64,000 nucleotides of DNA from Roseburia faecis (GCF_001406815.1 NZ_CVRR01000048.1:62001-126000); one strand, 5' to 3'. Counted from the first letter of the stretch, positions 9,599 to 19,071 are shown. A program made the numbers and translations. The notes: generated by a model not told the origin, from the letters alone.

Positions 9599-10468
9599 AT
9601 GGAAGAAATTAAAATCGGTTCCCATGTGAGAATGGCAGGAAAAGAGATGTTTTTAGCGTCCGTAAAGGAGGCAGAAAGCTACGGAGCAAATGTGTTGATG
9701 CTCTATACGGGTGCACCACAGAATACCCGCAGAAAAGAAATCAAAGATCTGAATATTGAGGCAGGATGGGCCTATGCAAAACAGGCCGGAATCCGGGAGA
9801 TTGTGGTTCATGCGCCTTATATCATCAATCTGGCAAATACCGTAAAGCCGGAGACATTTGAACTGGCTGTACAGTTTCTGGAAAAGGAGATCCGGCGCAC
9901 GGCTGCTATGCGAAGTCATATCCTGGTGTTACATCCGGGGTCCGCGCTGGATGCGGGTGCAGAGGCCGGAATTGCACAGACTGTCCGCGGGCTGAATATG
10001 GTGCTGGATGAGAACGAGGATGAGGTATTTATTGCTCTGGAAACGATGGCAGGAAAGGGCAGTGAGATTGGAAGAACCTTTGAAGAAATTAAGGCAATCT
10101 ATGATGGAGTGAACAAAAAGGAGCGGTTGAGAGTCTGTTTTGATACCTGTCATGTAAACGATGCCGGGTATGATCTGGTGCATGATTACGATGGTGTTTT
10201 TAAACATTTTGATCAGGTGATCGGACTCGACCAGATTGCGGTCTTTCATATCAATGACAGTTTAAATCCACTTGGGGCACACAAAGACCGTCATGCCAAT
10301 ATCGGGCAGGGAACCATTGGATTTGAGACGTTGCATCGTCTGGTTCATGATCCACGTTTTATGGAAATTCCAAAGATTTTGGAAACGCCATGGCTTTGTG
10401 CAGAGGGGGAGACAAAAAAGACGATTCCTCCATATAAAGAAGAAATTCAACAGCTTCTTGCAAAATAA
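9599..10468 (+). CDS. nfo: Endonuclease IV (AP endonuclease family 2)
   Basis: A 289-residue TIM-barrel enzyme that cuts DNA 5' of abasic sites in base-excision repair. The start chosen is the ATG at 9599, giving [18 protein letters not shown], the standard N-terminus; the longer reading frame from 9542 lies inside the SDR gene. Zinc-site motifs are clear: [13 protein letters not shown] and [20 protein letters not shown], with family signature spacing. The length fits Nfo (about 280-290). It is placed 1 base after the SDR stop and overlaps or abuts the TraX-like gene, so the three are likely one transcript. Confidence 0.95.
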   Translation: MEEIKIGSHVRMAGKEMFLASVKEAESYGANVLMLYTGAPQNTRRKEIKDLNIEAGWAYAKQAGIREIVVHAPYIINLANTVKPETFELAVQFLEKEIRRTAAMRSHILVLHPGSALDAGAEAGIAQTVRGLNMVLDENEDEVFIALETMAGKGSEIGRTFEEIKAIYDGVNKKERLRVCFDTCHVNDAGYDLVHDYDGVFKHFDQVIGLDQIAVFHINDSLNPLGAHKDRHANIGQGTIGFETLHRLVHDPRFMEIPKILETPWLCAEGETKKTIPPYKEEIQQLLAK

Positions 10469-10488
10469 TGACAAAAAGGAGAATGGTT

Positions 10489-11220
10489 ATGGAAACAAAA
10501 CAACCGGGGATTTCCGGCTATTGGTTAAAGCTGATTGCTGTAATTTCCATGCTGATTGATCACACGTCAGCCGTTATTTTAGAACAGATTCCGGGACTGG
10601 AAGCCCCCGCATTTTTCATGCGCATTATTGGAAGAGCTGCGTTTCCGATTTACTGTTTTCTTCTGGTAGAGGGATTTTACCATACACGCAGCAGGGCAAA
10701 ATATGCGGGAAGGCTTTTTTTGTTTGCACTGATTTCCGAGGTTCCGTTTGACCTGGCATTCAGCAGGAGAATGTGGGATTTTTCCAGCAACAATGTCTTT
10801 TTTACTTTGCTGTTCGGACTTTTGGTGATCTGGGGTGTTGAAGGGATAAAACAGAAGTTTGTGGCGGATGTTTACGGGGAAAAAGCAGCAGCCATCCGTG
10901 TGATTCTTATCATTGTGACAGTTGCGGCCGGGGGATTTCTGGCACTTCTTTTCCGTACAGATTACGATTTGTCGGGAATTGTGACAATTTTTGCAATTTA
11001 CATGTTTTATCCGAAGAAAGTGAAGGGAATGGGGATCGGTGTTCTTGTTTTAACCCTGCTGGCAAGTATCATTGAAGCGGCAGCATTTTTAGATATGATA
11101 CCGATTTATTTTTACGATGGAACCAGGGGAAAACAGATGAAGTATTTCTTTTATATATTCTATCCGGCACACCTGTTTCTTCTTGCCATGATCGCACGGG
11201 CAATGGGACTTTGGGCTTAA
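10489..11220 (+). CDS. TraX-like integral membrane protein (acyltransferase-type)
   Basis: The ATG at 10489 is 6 bases after AAAAAGGAGA; in-frame ATGs at 10483 and 10468 are alternatives, the latter overlapping the nfo stop. About 243 residues with 7-8 hydrophobic segments and the TraX pattern: a first helix with LIAVISMLIDHTSAV, then RIIGRAAFPIYCFLLVEGF and RLFLFALISEVPFDLAF. The founding member acetylates F-pilin, but chromosomal copies in Firmicutes have no known substrate. No conjugation genes are nearby. Confidence 0.85.
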   Translation: METKQPGISGYWLKLIAVISMLIDHTSAVILEQIPGLEAPAFFMRIIGRAAFPIYCFLLVEGFYHTRSRAKYAGRLFLFALISEVPFDLAFSRRMWDFSSNNVFFTLLFGLLVIWGVEGIKQKFVADVYGEKAAAIRVILIIVTVAAGGFLALLFRTDYDLSGIVTIFAIYMFYPKKVKGMGIGVLVLTLLASIIEAAAFLDMIPIYFYDGTRGKQMKYFFYIFYPAHLFLLAMIARAMGLWA

Positions 11221-11275
11221 TATTTTAAGAAGATGTTACGATTCTTATGAAATTCTTATCTTTTTCAGATACAGC

Positions 11276-11304
11276 TTGCGTTCCTGAAAAAGCGGGAGTA
11301 CAAT
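11276..11304 (+). promoter_or_regulatory. Candidate promoter for the secreted protein gene
   Basis: TTGCGT (11276-11281) and TACAAT (11299-11304) are 17 bases apart, about 40 bases before the start codon. The -35 is imperfect. Confidence 0.45.
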
Positions 11305-11343
11305 GCAGACGAAATGAAAGACAGATAGGAATGGAGGTCTTGG

Positions 11344-12423
11344 ATGATGAGACAAAAATCTTGGAATCAGTTTAAAAAAACAATGGCTGCCTCGACACTG
11401 GCAGGAGCGATCACTTTTACAGGGTGTGCGGTGATGCCTTCGGTTACAGCTTTTGCAGATACAACGGAACAGACCGGTCAGGTATCGTATGATAATGAGG
11501 TGATGCCGATCCACACGGACGTGCAGACGGAGGCAAAACCGTTGATGAAGGGTACGTCATGTACGGTTTCGGATGGAAAGAACCTGTATTATGCGTTTGA
11601 AATGATGGGTGTGCGTATGGGAATTATGAAATACAACACCAAAACAGGCAAAAAGAGTGAGGTATATTCCTACAAAATAGGGAAAAACAAAAAGGGAAGC
11701 AATGGTTTTTCCCAGTTATCTGTGGATAAGAAATATATTTATGCAACCTGGGACCGTTACTATGGAACCGATGCAACGAAAGAATATATTTACCGGATCG
11801 CTAAAGACGGGAAATCCGCAAAGAAACTTGCGATCGGACGTGATCCACAGCTTGTAGATGGACGGATTTATTATCTGGCACTGAAAAGTAAAAGTGAAGA
11901 TGGCATGAATTATTCGGAAGATACCGGAACCGTTATGAGCATGAAGACGGACGGAACGGATAAAAAGAAAGTTGCACAGATTGTAAACAGCGGAGATGCT
12001 TATCGGTATTCCCTGTTTCAGAGTGAGGGAAAGATTTACTATACCAAGGAAAACGAGAACAAGACATTTTATGATCTGGAGGGAAACAGTTATCAGAGAG
12101 AGGCCTTTGCGGTTAAGGATGAAAATTATCTGAGTGTTTCACTGGAAGCTGTCAATGATGGAACATATACCTATAGTACGACAGGAAAGGATCGGTACAT
12201 GCAGACGAAACTCTACCGGACAGATAACAGGACGGGAAAGAAAAACCTTGTGGCATCCTTTAAACTTGGCATTGAAAAATACTCGGTTTGTGGAAATTAT
12301 GTATTCGTGGAAGCAAATGTTCCGTACAAGGGAGCTGATGTGACTGAGAAACTTGCAGTTTACTGCTATAAGGCAGATGGCAGCAGCAAAGTAAAGCTTG
12401 CTTCCTGGTTTCCGGCAGAATAA
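11344..12423 (+). CDS. Secreted or lipid-anchored protein, beta-propeller-like (DUF5050-type)
   Basis: 359 residues. The N-terminal signal (basic MMRQKSWNQFKK, then a hydrophobic core) could be cleaved by lipoprotein signal peptidase at FTG-C or by type I peptidase at AFA-D. The mature part is made of repeating short beta units such as DGKNLYYAFE, DKKYIYATWD, DGRIYYLALK, EGKIYYTKEN and NDGTYTYSTTG. This is the pattern of DUF5050 or other beta-propeller surface proteins. No catalytic motif is seen. ATG at 11344 or 11347 after GGAGG. It ends at a shared terminator with argG. Confidence 0.75.
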   Translation: MMRQKSWNQFKKTMAASTLAGAITFTGCAVMPSVTAFADTTEQTGQVSYDNEVMPIHTDVQTEAKPLMKGTSCTVSDGKNLYYAFEMMGVRMGIMKYNTKTGKKSEVYSYKIGKNKKGSNGFSQLSVDKKYIYATWDRYYGTDATKEYIYRIAKDGKSAKKLAIGRDPQLVDGRIYYLALKSKSEDGMNYSEDTGTVMSMKTDGTDKKKVAQIVNSGDAYRYSLFQSEGKIYYTKENENKTFYDLEGNSYQREAFAVKDENYLSVSLEAVNDGTYTYSTTGKDRYMQTKLYRTDNRTGKKNLVASFKLGIEKYSVCGNYVFVEANVPYKGADVTEKLAVYCYKADGSSKVKLASWFPAE

Positions 12424-12448
12424 AATCCGGGTAACAATCGAAAAAATA

Positions 12449-12480
12449 AAAGAAGCACCGCGACTGCGGTGCTTCTTTTA
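12449..12480. terminator. Bidirectional terminator between convergent genes
   Basis: Perfect 11-base arms AGAAGCACCGC/GCGGTGCTTCT with a four-base loop, A-run on the left and T-run on the right, between the plus-strand secreted protein and minus-strand argG. Confidence 0.93.
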
Positions 12481-12490
12481 TTCTGGGGAT

Positions 12491-13720
12491 TTATTTATCC
12501 AGATCTTTTTTATCTACATTCTGCAGCATCATTGCACGAACTTTCAGAGGAAGTCCGAACAGTGTGATGAATCCGTCTGCATCGTGATGATCGTACTGAT
12601 CACCGGTTGTGAAACTTGCCAGAGACTCACTGTAGAGAGAGTATGGAGAAGTTGTGCCGGCTTTGATGATGTTTCCTTTGTAGAGCTTGAATTTTACTTC
12701 ACCGGTGACATACTTCTGGGTAGAAGTAACAAATGCCTGGATTGCTTCGCGAAGAGGAGTGAACCATTTTCCTTCGTATACAACATTGGCAAGACGGTTG
12801 CCCATCTCTTTCTTTGCAGATAAGGTATCGCGGTCGAGAACCAATTCTTCCAGCTGGTCATGTGCTTCCATAAGGATCGTTCCGCCAGGAGTCTCATATA
12901 CACCACGGGATTTCATACCAACGACACGGTTTTCTACGATATCGATGATGCCGACACCGTGCTTTCCACCGAGACGGTTTAATTCACGGATGATATCGGA
13001 AACTTTCATTTCTTTTCCGTTTACAGTTTTTGGAACACCCTTTTCAAATGTCATGGTTACATATTCGCCTTCGTCCGGAGCTTTCTCAGGGGAAACACCA
13101 AGAACCAGAAGATGATCATAATTTGGCTCGTTTGCAGGATTCTCCAGCTCAAGTCCTTCATGGCTGATATGCCATAAGTTACGGTCACGGCTGTAACTCT
13201 GGTCTGTGCCGAATGGAAGATCGATTCCGTGTGCTTTGCAGTATGCGATCTCTGCCTCACGGGAATCCATCTGCCACTTGTCATCACGCCAAGGAGCAAT
13301 GATTTTGATATCCGGAGCAAGTGCTTTGATACCAAGCTCGAAACGGATCTGGTCATTTCCTTTTCCGGTAGCACCGTGGCAGATTGCAACAGCGTTTTCT
13401 TTTCTGGCGATCTCTACCAGTTTCTTTGCGATACCAGGACGTGCCATGGCAGTACCTAATAAGTATTTGTGCTCATATACAGCACCAGCCTGTACACAAG
13501 GTACGATGTAATCGTCACAGAACTCATCTGTGATATCTTCGATATATAATTTAGAAGCGCCGGATAATTTGGCTCTTTCTTCCAGTCCGTCTAATTCTTC
13601 GCCCTGTCCGCAGTTGATACAGCAGCAGACAACCTCATAACCATAAGTCTCCTTTAACCAAGGGATAATAGCGGTAGTATCGAGTCCGCCGGAGTAAGCT
13701 AAAACAACTTTTTCTTTCAT
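12491..13720 (-). CDS. argG: Argininosuccinate synthase
   Basis: 409 residues on the minus strand. The N-terminus VVLAYSGGLDTTAI carries the ATP-pyrophosphatase P-loop (SGGLDT), and GTDQSYSRDRNLWHISHEG is the citrulline/aspartate-binding region. It joins citrulline and aspartate, using ATP, to give argininosuccinate. Ribosome site AAGGAT lies before the ATG on the minus strand. No argH follows in the window. It is divergent from argC, with a shared 211-base control region. Confidence 0.97.
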   Translation of the reverse strand: MKEKVVLAYSGGLDTTAIIPWLKETYGYEVVCCCINCGQGEELDGLEERAKLSGASKLYIEDITDEFCDDYIVPCVQAGAVYEHKYLLGTAMARPGIAKKLVEIARKENAVAICHGATGKGNDQIRFELGIKALAPDIKIIAPWRDDKWQMDSREAEIAYCKAHGIDLPFGTDQSYSRDRNLWHISHEGLELENPANEPNYDHLLVLGVSPEKAPDEGEYVTMTFEKGVPKTVNGKEMKVSDIIRELNRLGGKHGVGIIDIVENRVVGMKSRGVYETPGGTILMEAHDQLEELVLDRDTLSAKKEMGNRLANVVYEGKWFTPLREAIQAFVTSTQKYVTGEVKFKLYKGNIIKAGTTSPYSLYSESLASFTTGDQYDHHDADGFITLFGLPLKVRAMMLQNVDKKDLDK

Positions 13721-13751
13721 AAGATTGTATCCTTTCTTTCTATATGGAATT

Positions 13752-13811
13752 GTACGCTCTCGTACGACTAACCCTACTATACATCAATCCAAATGAAAAC
13801 ACAAGTGAAAA
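13752..13811 (-). promoter_or_regulatory. Candidate argG promoter and leader hairpin
   Basis: On the minus strand, TTGTGT and TATAGT (complement of 13780-13785) are 17 bases apart. The leader then contains a perfect GTACG-CTCT-CGTAC hairpin at 13752-13765, between promoter and start codon. No riboswitch is recognised. Confidence 0.45.
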
Positions 13812-13861
13812 AATATACATAAAATTGCATAAATATACATAAATTTGTGAATATTTGCTAT
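13811..13861. promoter_or_regulatory. Probable ArgR/AhrC operator region
   Basis: A very AT-rich stretch between argG and argC contains ARG-box-like half-sites: TGCATAAATATACATA (13826-13841), TGTGAATATTTG (13846-13857) and an upstream AAATATACATAAA. The known box consensus in Bacillus and E. coli is close to TGTGAATAAATATTCA. Position between divergent arginine genes supports joint repression by arginine. Confidence 0.55.
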
Positions 13862-13889
13862 TTACGGATGGAAAAAGATGGACTATTAT
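13861..13889 (+). promoter_or_regulatory. Candidate promoter of the argC operon
   Basis: TTTACG (13861-13866) and TATTAT (13884-13889) are 17 bases apart, directly next to the putative ARG boxes and 42 bases before the argC start. Confidence 0.5.
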
Positions 13890-13931
13890 AGGATAGAATC
13901 ATATTTTTAAAAGAAAGAAAAGGTAAGAAAC

Positions 13932-14990
13932 ATGGTAAAGGTAGGAATTATCGGAGCGACCGGTTATGCAGGAGCAGAACTGGTGCGTATTTTATTGAAT
14001 CATAAAGAGGCACAGATCGAATGGTTTGGATCAAGAAGCTATATCGATGAAAATTATGCAGATATTTACAGAAACTTTTTTGAACTTATCGATGCAGACT
14101 GTCTGGGTGATAACATGGATGAGCTTGCTTCCCGCGTGGATGTGATTTTCACGGCAACACCACAGGGATTTCTGGCAGGTGTGCTGAATGAGGATATTTT
14201 AAATAAGGTAAAGATCATTGATCTGAGTGCGGATTTTCGAATCAAAGATGTTGCTACCTATGAAAAATGGTATAAGATTGAGCATAAAAGCCCACAGTTT
14301 ATTAAGGAAGCCGTTTACGGACTCTGTGAGATTAACCGTGATAAGGTGACCACCCAGACCCGTCTGATTGCAAATCCGGGATGTTATACGACCTGTTCCA
14401 TTCTGACAGCATATCCGCTGGTAAAAGAGGGACTGATTGATCCGGATACATTGATTATTGATGCAAAATCCGGTACTTCCGGAGCGGGACGTGGGGCAAA
14501 GACACCGAACCTGTTCTGCGAAGTGAACGAGAGCATGAAAGCATACGGTGTGACAACACACAGACATACACCGGAGATTGAGGAGCAGCTCGGCTATGCG
14601 GCAGGAAAAGAGATTACCGTGAATTTTACACCGCATCTGGTTCCGATGAACCGCGGAATTCTTGCGACAGAGTATGCAACCCTGATCAAAAAGCCGGATG
14701 GTACCTATCCTTCCTATGAGGAACTGAAGGCTGCTTACGATAAATATTATGCAAAGGAACGTTTCGTGCGTGTATTAAAGAAAGGTGTCTGCCCGGAGAC
14801 CAAGTGGGTAGAGGGCAGCAATTACGTGGACGTAAACTTTGTCATTGATGAGCGTACCGGCAGAGTTGTGATGATGGGTGCACTGGACAATCTGGTCAAG
14901 GGTGCAGCCGGACAGGCCGTACAGAACATGAATCTGCTGTTCGGATTTGATGAGGCAGAAGGACTTTCCATGGTTCCGATGTTTCCATAA
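13932..14990 (+). CDS. argC: N-acetyl-gamma-glutamyl-phosphate reductase
   Basis: 352 residues, the long form. It reduces N-acetylglutamyl phosphate to the semialdehyde using NADPH. GATGYAGAELVRIL at the N-terminus is the cofactor loop, and IANPGCYTT carries the catalytic cysteine. HRHTPEIEEQLG and PHLVPMNRGI also fit the family. First gene of the argC-GNAT-argB-argD cluster. Confidence 0.97.
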   Translation: MVKVGIIGATGYAGAELVRILLNHKEAQIEWFGSRSYIDENYADIYRNFFELIDADCLGDNMDELASRVDVIFTATPQGFLAGVLNEDILNKVKIIDLSADFRIKDVATYEKWYKIEHKSPQFIKEAVYGLCEINRDKVTTQTRLIANPGCYTTCSILTAYPLVKEGLIDPDTLIIDAKSGTSGAGRGAKTPNLFCEVNESMKAYGVTTHRHTPEIEEQLGYAAGKEITVNFTPHLVPMNRGILATEYATLIKKPDGTYPSYEELKAAYDKYYAKERFVRVLKKGVCPETKWVEGSNYVDVNFVIDERTGRVVMMGALDNLVKGAAGQAVQNMNLLFGFDEAEGLSMVPMFP

Positions 14991-15021
14991 TGAAAGGCAT
15001 CTGTTTGATGCATTTCCTACG

Positions 15022-15060
15022 CTCATTGTTTCCGCGTAAGCGGAACTTTCATACAATGAG
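15022..15060 (+). other. Stem-loop in the argC-GNAT spacer
   Basis: Outer arms CTCATTGT/ACAATGAG enclose an inner perfect hairpin TTCCGC-GTAA-GCGGAA (15030-15045). No T-run follows, so it is more likely an RNA-processing or stability element, or an attenuation site, than a terminator. It ends 19 bases before the GNAT start codon. Confidence 0.6.
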
Positions 15061-15079
15061 CTCTATAATGAGGTGAATA

Positions 15080-15538
15080 ATGAGTAAAGAATATACAATC
15101 CGTGTGATGACGCTGGAAGATTATGATGAGGTGTATGCGTTGTGGATGGGCATCCACGGTTTTGGAATCCGTTCCATCGATGATTCCAAAGAAGGAGTGG
15201 AGCGGTTTTTAAAAAGAAATCCGACCACGAGTATGGTAGCGGTAGCAGATGGAAAGATCGTGGGAGCCATTCTCTGCGGACATGACGGGAGACGCGGATG
15301 TCTGTATCATGTCTGTGTGCATGAAGATTACCGGAAGAACGGAATCGGAAAAGCCATGGCAGTCGCATGTATGCGCGCCCTGCAGAAAGAAAAAATCAAC
15401 AAGGTCAGCCTGATCGCATTTAAGAGCAATGAGCTGGGAAATCATTTCTGGAAAGATGCCGGCTGGTGTTTCCGGGAAGACTTAAACTATTACGATTTTA
15501 CATTGAACGAAGCAAATATTACGAGATTTAATCAGTAA
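15080..15538 (+). CDS. GNAT-family N-acetyltransferase inside the arginine operon
   Basis: A 152-residue single-domain GNAT. The acetyl-CoA pyrophosphate loop is [14 protein letters not shown] (R/Q-x-x-G-x-G/A pattern), preceded by the beta-4 segment [17 protein letters not shown] resembles the YpeA-like group. It lies between argC and argB, 10 bases before argB, where other clusters often carry argJ, which is absent here. It may supply N-acetylglutamate as a short synthase, but this is inference; a different acceptor such as another small metabolite is possible. Confidence 0.88.
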   Translation: MSKEYTIRVMTLEDYDEVYALWMGIHGFGIRSIDDSKEGVERFLKRNPTTSMVAVADGKIVGAILCGHDGRRGCLYHVCVHEDYRKNGIGKAMAVACMRALQKEKINKVSLIAFKSNELGNHFWKDAGWCFREDLNYYDFTLNEANITRFNQ

Positions 15539-15548
15539 GGAGAATGTT

Positions 15549-16442
15549 ATGAGTGAGAATTTAAACGCATTGGAAAAAGCACAGGTGCTGATTGAGGCAT
15601 TGCCTTATATCCAGCGTTTTAACCGCAAGATTATCGTTGTAAAATACGGTGGATCAGCGATGGTAGATGAGAAACTGAAAAAACAGGTCATCCAGGATGT
15701 CACCCTGTTAAAGCTGGTTGGATTCAAACCGATCATTGTGCATGGCGGTGGCAAGGAGATCAGCAAATGGGTTGCCAAAGCAGGAATGGAACCGGAATTT
15801 ATCAATGGACTGCGTAAGACGGATGCGCCTACCATGGAGATTGCAGAGATGGTGTTAAACCGTGTCAATAAATCACTTGTATCCATGGTGCAGGAACTTG
15901 GGGTGCAGGCGGTCGGCATCAGTGGAAAAGACGGTGGTCTGTTAAAGGTGGAAAAGAAATTGTCGGATGGTCAGGACATCGGATATGTAGGAGAAGTAAA
16001 GGAAGTGAATCCAAAGATTCTGTATGATCTGCTGGAGAAAGATTTCCTTCCGATTATCTGCCCGATCGGTCTTGATGACAATTATGATACATATAATATC
16101 AATGCGGATGATGCGGCATGTGCGATTGCCCGTGCGGTTTCCGCAGAGAAACTGGCATTCTTAACCAATATCGAGGGAGTATACAAAGATCCGGAAGATC
16201 CGTCCACTCTGATTTCCGAACTTACGGTTTCCGATGCAAGAAAACTGATTACAGACGGATATATCGGCGGCGGTATGCTTCCGAAGCTGAATAACTGCAT
16301 TGACGCTATTGAAAACGGAGTATCCCGTGTGCATATTCTCGATGGAAGAATCGCACATTGTCTGCTTTTGGAAATCTTCACCAATCGCGGAATCGGTACT
16401 GCAATTTTGGGTGATGAAGAACATCATTTTTACAATGAATAA
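15549..16442 (+). CDS. argB: Acetylglutamate kinase
   Basis: 297 residues of the amino-acid kinase fold. VVKYGGSAM at the N-terminus binds ATP phosphates, [11 protein letters not shown] binds the substrate, and [12 protein letters not shown] and [13 protein letters not shown] are standard ArgB segments. It phosphorylates N-acetylglutamate. An N-terminal helix (residues 1-24) precedes the kinase core, as in arginine-inhibited hexameric forms, so feedback control is likely but not proven. Ribosome site AAGGAG 5 bases before the ATG. Confidence 0.97.
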   Translation: MSENLNALEKAQVLIEALPYIQRFNRKIIVVKYGGSAMVDEKLKKQVIQDVTLLKLVGFKPIIVHGGGKEISKWVAKAGMEPEFINGLRKTDAPTMEIAEMVLNRVNKSLVSMVQELGVQAVGISGKDGGLLKVEKKLSDGQDIGYVGEVKEVNPKILYDLLEKDFLPIICPIGLDDNYDTYNINADDAACAIARAVSAEKLAFLTNIEGVYKDPEDPSTLISELTVSDARKLITDGYIGGGMLPKLNNCIDAIENGVSRVHILDGRIAHCLLLEIFTNRGIGTAILGDEEHHFYNE

Positions 16443-16465
16443 GAGATAAGAGGTGTGGATAAACA

Positions 16466-17665
16466 ATGAATAAACAGGAATATATTGATACCGCGGAGCA
16501 GGAACTGCTGCATACCTACAATCGTTTTTCACTTGTACTTGATCATGGTGAGGGCGTATACCTTTACGATACAGACAAAAAAGCGTATCTGGATTTCGCA
16601 GCCGGAATCGCCGTATGTGCGCTGGGCTATAGCAATGAGGCGTATAAAAATGCGCTGAAGGATCAGGTGGATAAACTGCTGCATACGTCAAATCTTTATT
16701 ACAATGTCCCGACCATTGAGGCGGCAAAGAAAGCACTAAAAGCCAGCGGAATGGATCGTATTTTCTTTACCAACAGCGGTACGGAGGCCATTGAGGGAGC
16801 CATCAAAGCTGCAAAAAAATATGCATATACCAGAGACGGACATGCCGGCCATGAAATCATTGCCATGAAACATTCTTTCCACGGAAGAAGTATCGGAGCA
16901 CTTTCCGTAACCGGAAATGCCCATTATCAGGAACCGTTTGCTCCGCTCATGCCGGGTGTGAAATTTGCAGAGTATAACAATTTAGAAAGTGTAAAAGAAC
17001 TGGTAACGGACAAGACCTGTGCGGTTATTATGGAGACGGTACAGGGAGAAGGCGGAATTTATCCGGCCGATCCTGCATTTATCGAGGGCGTGCGCAGGCT
17101 CTGTGATGAAAAGGATATTCTGTTAATCTTAGATGAGATCCAGTGTGGCATGGGACGTACCGGCGAGATGTTCGCATGGCAGAATTACGGAGTAAAACCG
17201 GATATCATGACCTGTGCAAAAGCACTCGGATGTGGAGTGCCGGTCGGTGCATTTTTCCTGACACAGCGTGTGGCAGACAAATCGCTGGCACCGGGAGACC
17301 ACGGAACGACCTATGGTGGAAACCCATTTGTCGGAGCAGCCGTTTCGGCAGTATTTGATCAGTTTAAAGCCTGTGACATTTTAGGTCATGTAAAGGAAGT
17401 AGCGCCTTATCTGGAACAGAAACTGGATGAGCTGGTAGAAAAATATGACTTCCTTATAACACGCAGAGGCAAAGGTCTGATGCAGGGTGTGGTTTGCAAG
17501 CTTCCAGTTGGAAAAGTGGCAGCCGCAGCACTTGAGCAGGGACTGATCGTGATCACAGCGGGAGCGGATGTCCTTCGTTTTGTTCCACCGCTTGTCATCG
17601 AAAAACAGCATGTGGATGAAATGATTGAAAAGCTGGAAAAAGCATTACTTTCTGTGCAGGAATAA
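16466..17665 (+). CDS. argD: Acetylornithine aminotransferase
   Basis: 399 residues, a fold-type I, class III PLP aminotransferase. The PLP lysine is in TCAKALGCGVPVGAF, the cofactor-binding aspartate in ILDEIQCGMGRTG, and SGTEAIEGAIKAAK is the phosphate loop. It converts N-acetylglutamate semialdehyde to N-acetylornithine. It lies 23 bases after argB and ends the operon; no clear terminator hairpin follows before the next promoter. Confidence 0.96.
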   Translation: MNKQEYIDTAEQELLHTYNRFSLVLDHGEGVYLYDTDKKAYLDFAAGIAVCALGYSNEAYKNALKDQVDKLLHTSNLYYNVPTIEAAKKALKASGMDRIFFTNSGTEAIEGAIKAAKKYAYTRDGHAGHEIIAMKHSFHGRSIGALSVTGNAHYQEPFAPLMPGVKFAEYNNLESVKELVTDKTCAVIMETVQGEGGIYPADPAFIEGVRRLCDEKDILLILDEIQCGMGRTGEMFAWQNYGVKPDIMTCAKALGCGVPVGAFFLTQRVADKSLAPGDHGTTYGGNPFVGAAVSAVFDQFKACDILGHVKEVAPYLEQKLDELVEKYDFLITRRGKGLMQGVVCKLPVGKVAAAALEQGLIVITAGADVLRFVPPLVIEKQHVDEMIEKLEKALLSVQE

Positions 17666-17672
17666 CTTACAC

Positions 17673-17701
17673 TTGTAAAAGTAACAAAAAATCGTTAAAA
17701 T
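17673..17701 (+). promoter_or_regulatory. Promoter ahead of the comEA-like operon
   Basis: TTGTAA (17673-17678), 17-base spacer, TAAAAT (17696-17701); 45 bases before the start codon and 8 bases after the argD stop. Confidence 0.55.
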
Positions 17702-17746
17702 AGAAATGCATTGAGACTCGTTTCGCCCCGGAAAGGGAGAAATGAG

Positions 17747-18346
17747 ATGAAAAAACATTGGATAAAAAAGTGCTGTATGATTCTGACATGCCTGTATCTG
17801 ACGGGATGTGGCAGGGAGGAAGTGCCATATCTGGATACCACTCAGACACAGGAGCAGACGGTGGAAACGGAACGAACGGAACAAAAAGAAACATTAAAAT
17901 CCGACCAGACGGTACAGGTATATGTATGCGGGGAGGTAGCAGCTCCCGGTGTCTATCAGCTGAAAGACGGTATGCGCATCTGCGATGCGGTGGAGGCGGC
18001 AGGAGGACTGACCAAAGCTGCCAGCCGCGAATACTGGAATCTTGCTGAGAAGCTTTCGGACGGACAGATGATTTATTTTCCCACAGAGGAAGAGGCAAGG
18101 GAGAGGAAAGCATCGGCAGAGGCAGCCGGTGCCACTGTGGAAGAATCGGATGGGCGGATTGATATCAATACGGCGGATGCCACGCAGCTTGTGACCATTC
18201 CGGGAATCGGAGAGACACGGGCGGCGGCAATTCTTGCATACCGGGAGAAAAACGGGCCGTTTGCGAAAGTCGAAGATATCATGCAGGTATCCGGAATCAA
18301 AAGCGCACTTTTTGAGAAAATGAAAGATTATATAACGATTCGTTGA
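17747..18346 (+). CDS. comEA: ComEA-family DNA-binding lipoprotein (SLBB plus helix-hairpin-helix)
   Basis: 199 residues from the ATG at 17747, which follows AAAGGGAGAAATGAG. The N-terminus is a lipoprotein signal ending LTG-Cys21. An SLBB domain (about 60-115, VYVCGEVAAPGVYQL) is followed by a low-complexity linker and a C-terminal (HhH)2 domain (about 138-198: INTADATQLVTIPGIG and FAKVEDIMQVSGIK). ComEA binds incoming double-stranded DNA at the outer membrane face during transformation. Anchoring by lipid rather than a transmembrane helix is a variation. comEC lies 3.1 kb downstream on the same strand. Confidence 0.92.
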   Translation: MKKHWIKKCCMILTCLYLTGCGREEVPYLDTTQTQEQTVETERTEQKETLKSDQTVQVYVCGEVAAPGVYQLKDGMRICDAVEAAGGLTKAASREYWNLAEKLSDGQMIYFPTEEEARERKASAEAAGATVEESDGRIDINTADATQLVTIPGIGETRAAAILAYREKNGPFAKVEDIMQVSGIKSALFEKMKDYITIR

Positions 18347-18354
18347 GGTGTAAT

Positions 18355-19047
18355 ATGGCAAAGAAAGTTCTCGTAGTAGATGATGAGAAATTAATCGTAA
18401 AAGGAATCCGGTTCAGTCTTGAACAGGACGGGATGGAAGTGGATTGTGCATACGATGGAGAAGAAGCGCTGAATATGGCGAAAGCAAATGAGTATGATAT
18501 GATCCTTTTGGACATCATGCTTCCGAAGATGGACGGATTCGAAGTATGTCAGGCGATTCGTGAATTTTCTGATATGCCGATTGTTATGCTGACAGCGAAG
18601 GGCGACGATATGGATAAGATTCTGGGACTTGATTATGGTGCCGATGACTATATCACAAAGCCGTTTAATATTCTTGAGGTGAAAGCGCGTATCAAAGCGA
18701 TCATGCGTCGTACCGCAGGACCGAGAGAAAAGAAAGAAGTTTCTTCGATTGTGGAGAAAGGGGATCTGCGTCTGGACTGTGACAGCAGACGGCTGTTTAT
18801 TTCAGGCAGGGAAGTAAACCTTACCGCAAAAGAATTTGATTTGCTGGAACTTCTTGTGAAAAATGAAAATAAAGTATACAGCAGGGAAAATCTGCTCGGA
18901 CTGGTCTGGGGAAAAGATTATCCGGGAGACGTGCGTACAGTGGATGTGCATGTACGTCGTCTGCGTGAAAAGATCGAAACCAACCCAAGTGAACCGAAAT
19001 ACGTGCACACAAAATGGGGTGTGGGATATTATTATTACCAGAAATAG
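18355..19047 (+). CDS. Two-component response regulator, OmpR/PhoB family
   Basis: 230 residues from the ATG at 18355 (ribosome site GAGGTG). Receiver domain with the acidic pocket VVDDE, phospho-acceptor Asp53 in LLDIMLPKMDG, Thr80 and Lys102 in ITKPF. The C-terminal winged helix (LTAKEFDLLELLVKN; VDVHVRRLREKIE) binds DNA. It starts 8 bases after the comEA-like stop and precedes its kinase by 24 bases. Target genes are not evident; autoregulation of this operon is possible. Confidence 0.95.
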   Translation: MAKKVLVVDDEKLIVKGIRFSLEQDGMEVDCAYDGEEALNMAKANEYDMILLDIMLPKMDGFEVCQAIREFSDMPIVMLTAKGDDMDKILGLDYGADDYITKPFNILEVKARIKAIMRRTAGPREKKEVSSIVEKGDLRLDCDSRRLFISGREVNLTAKEFDLLELLVKNENKVYSRENLLGLVWGKDYPGDVRTVDVHVRRLREKIETNPSEPKYVHTKWGVGYYYYQK

Positions 19048-19071
19048 ACGAGAAGGCAGAAAGGTTTTTCC

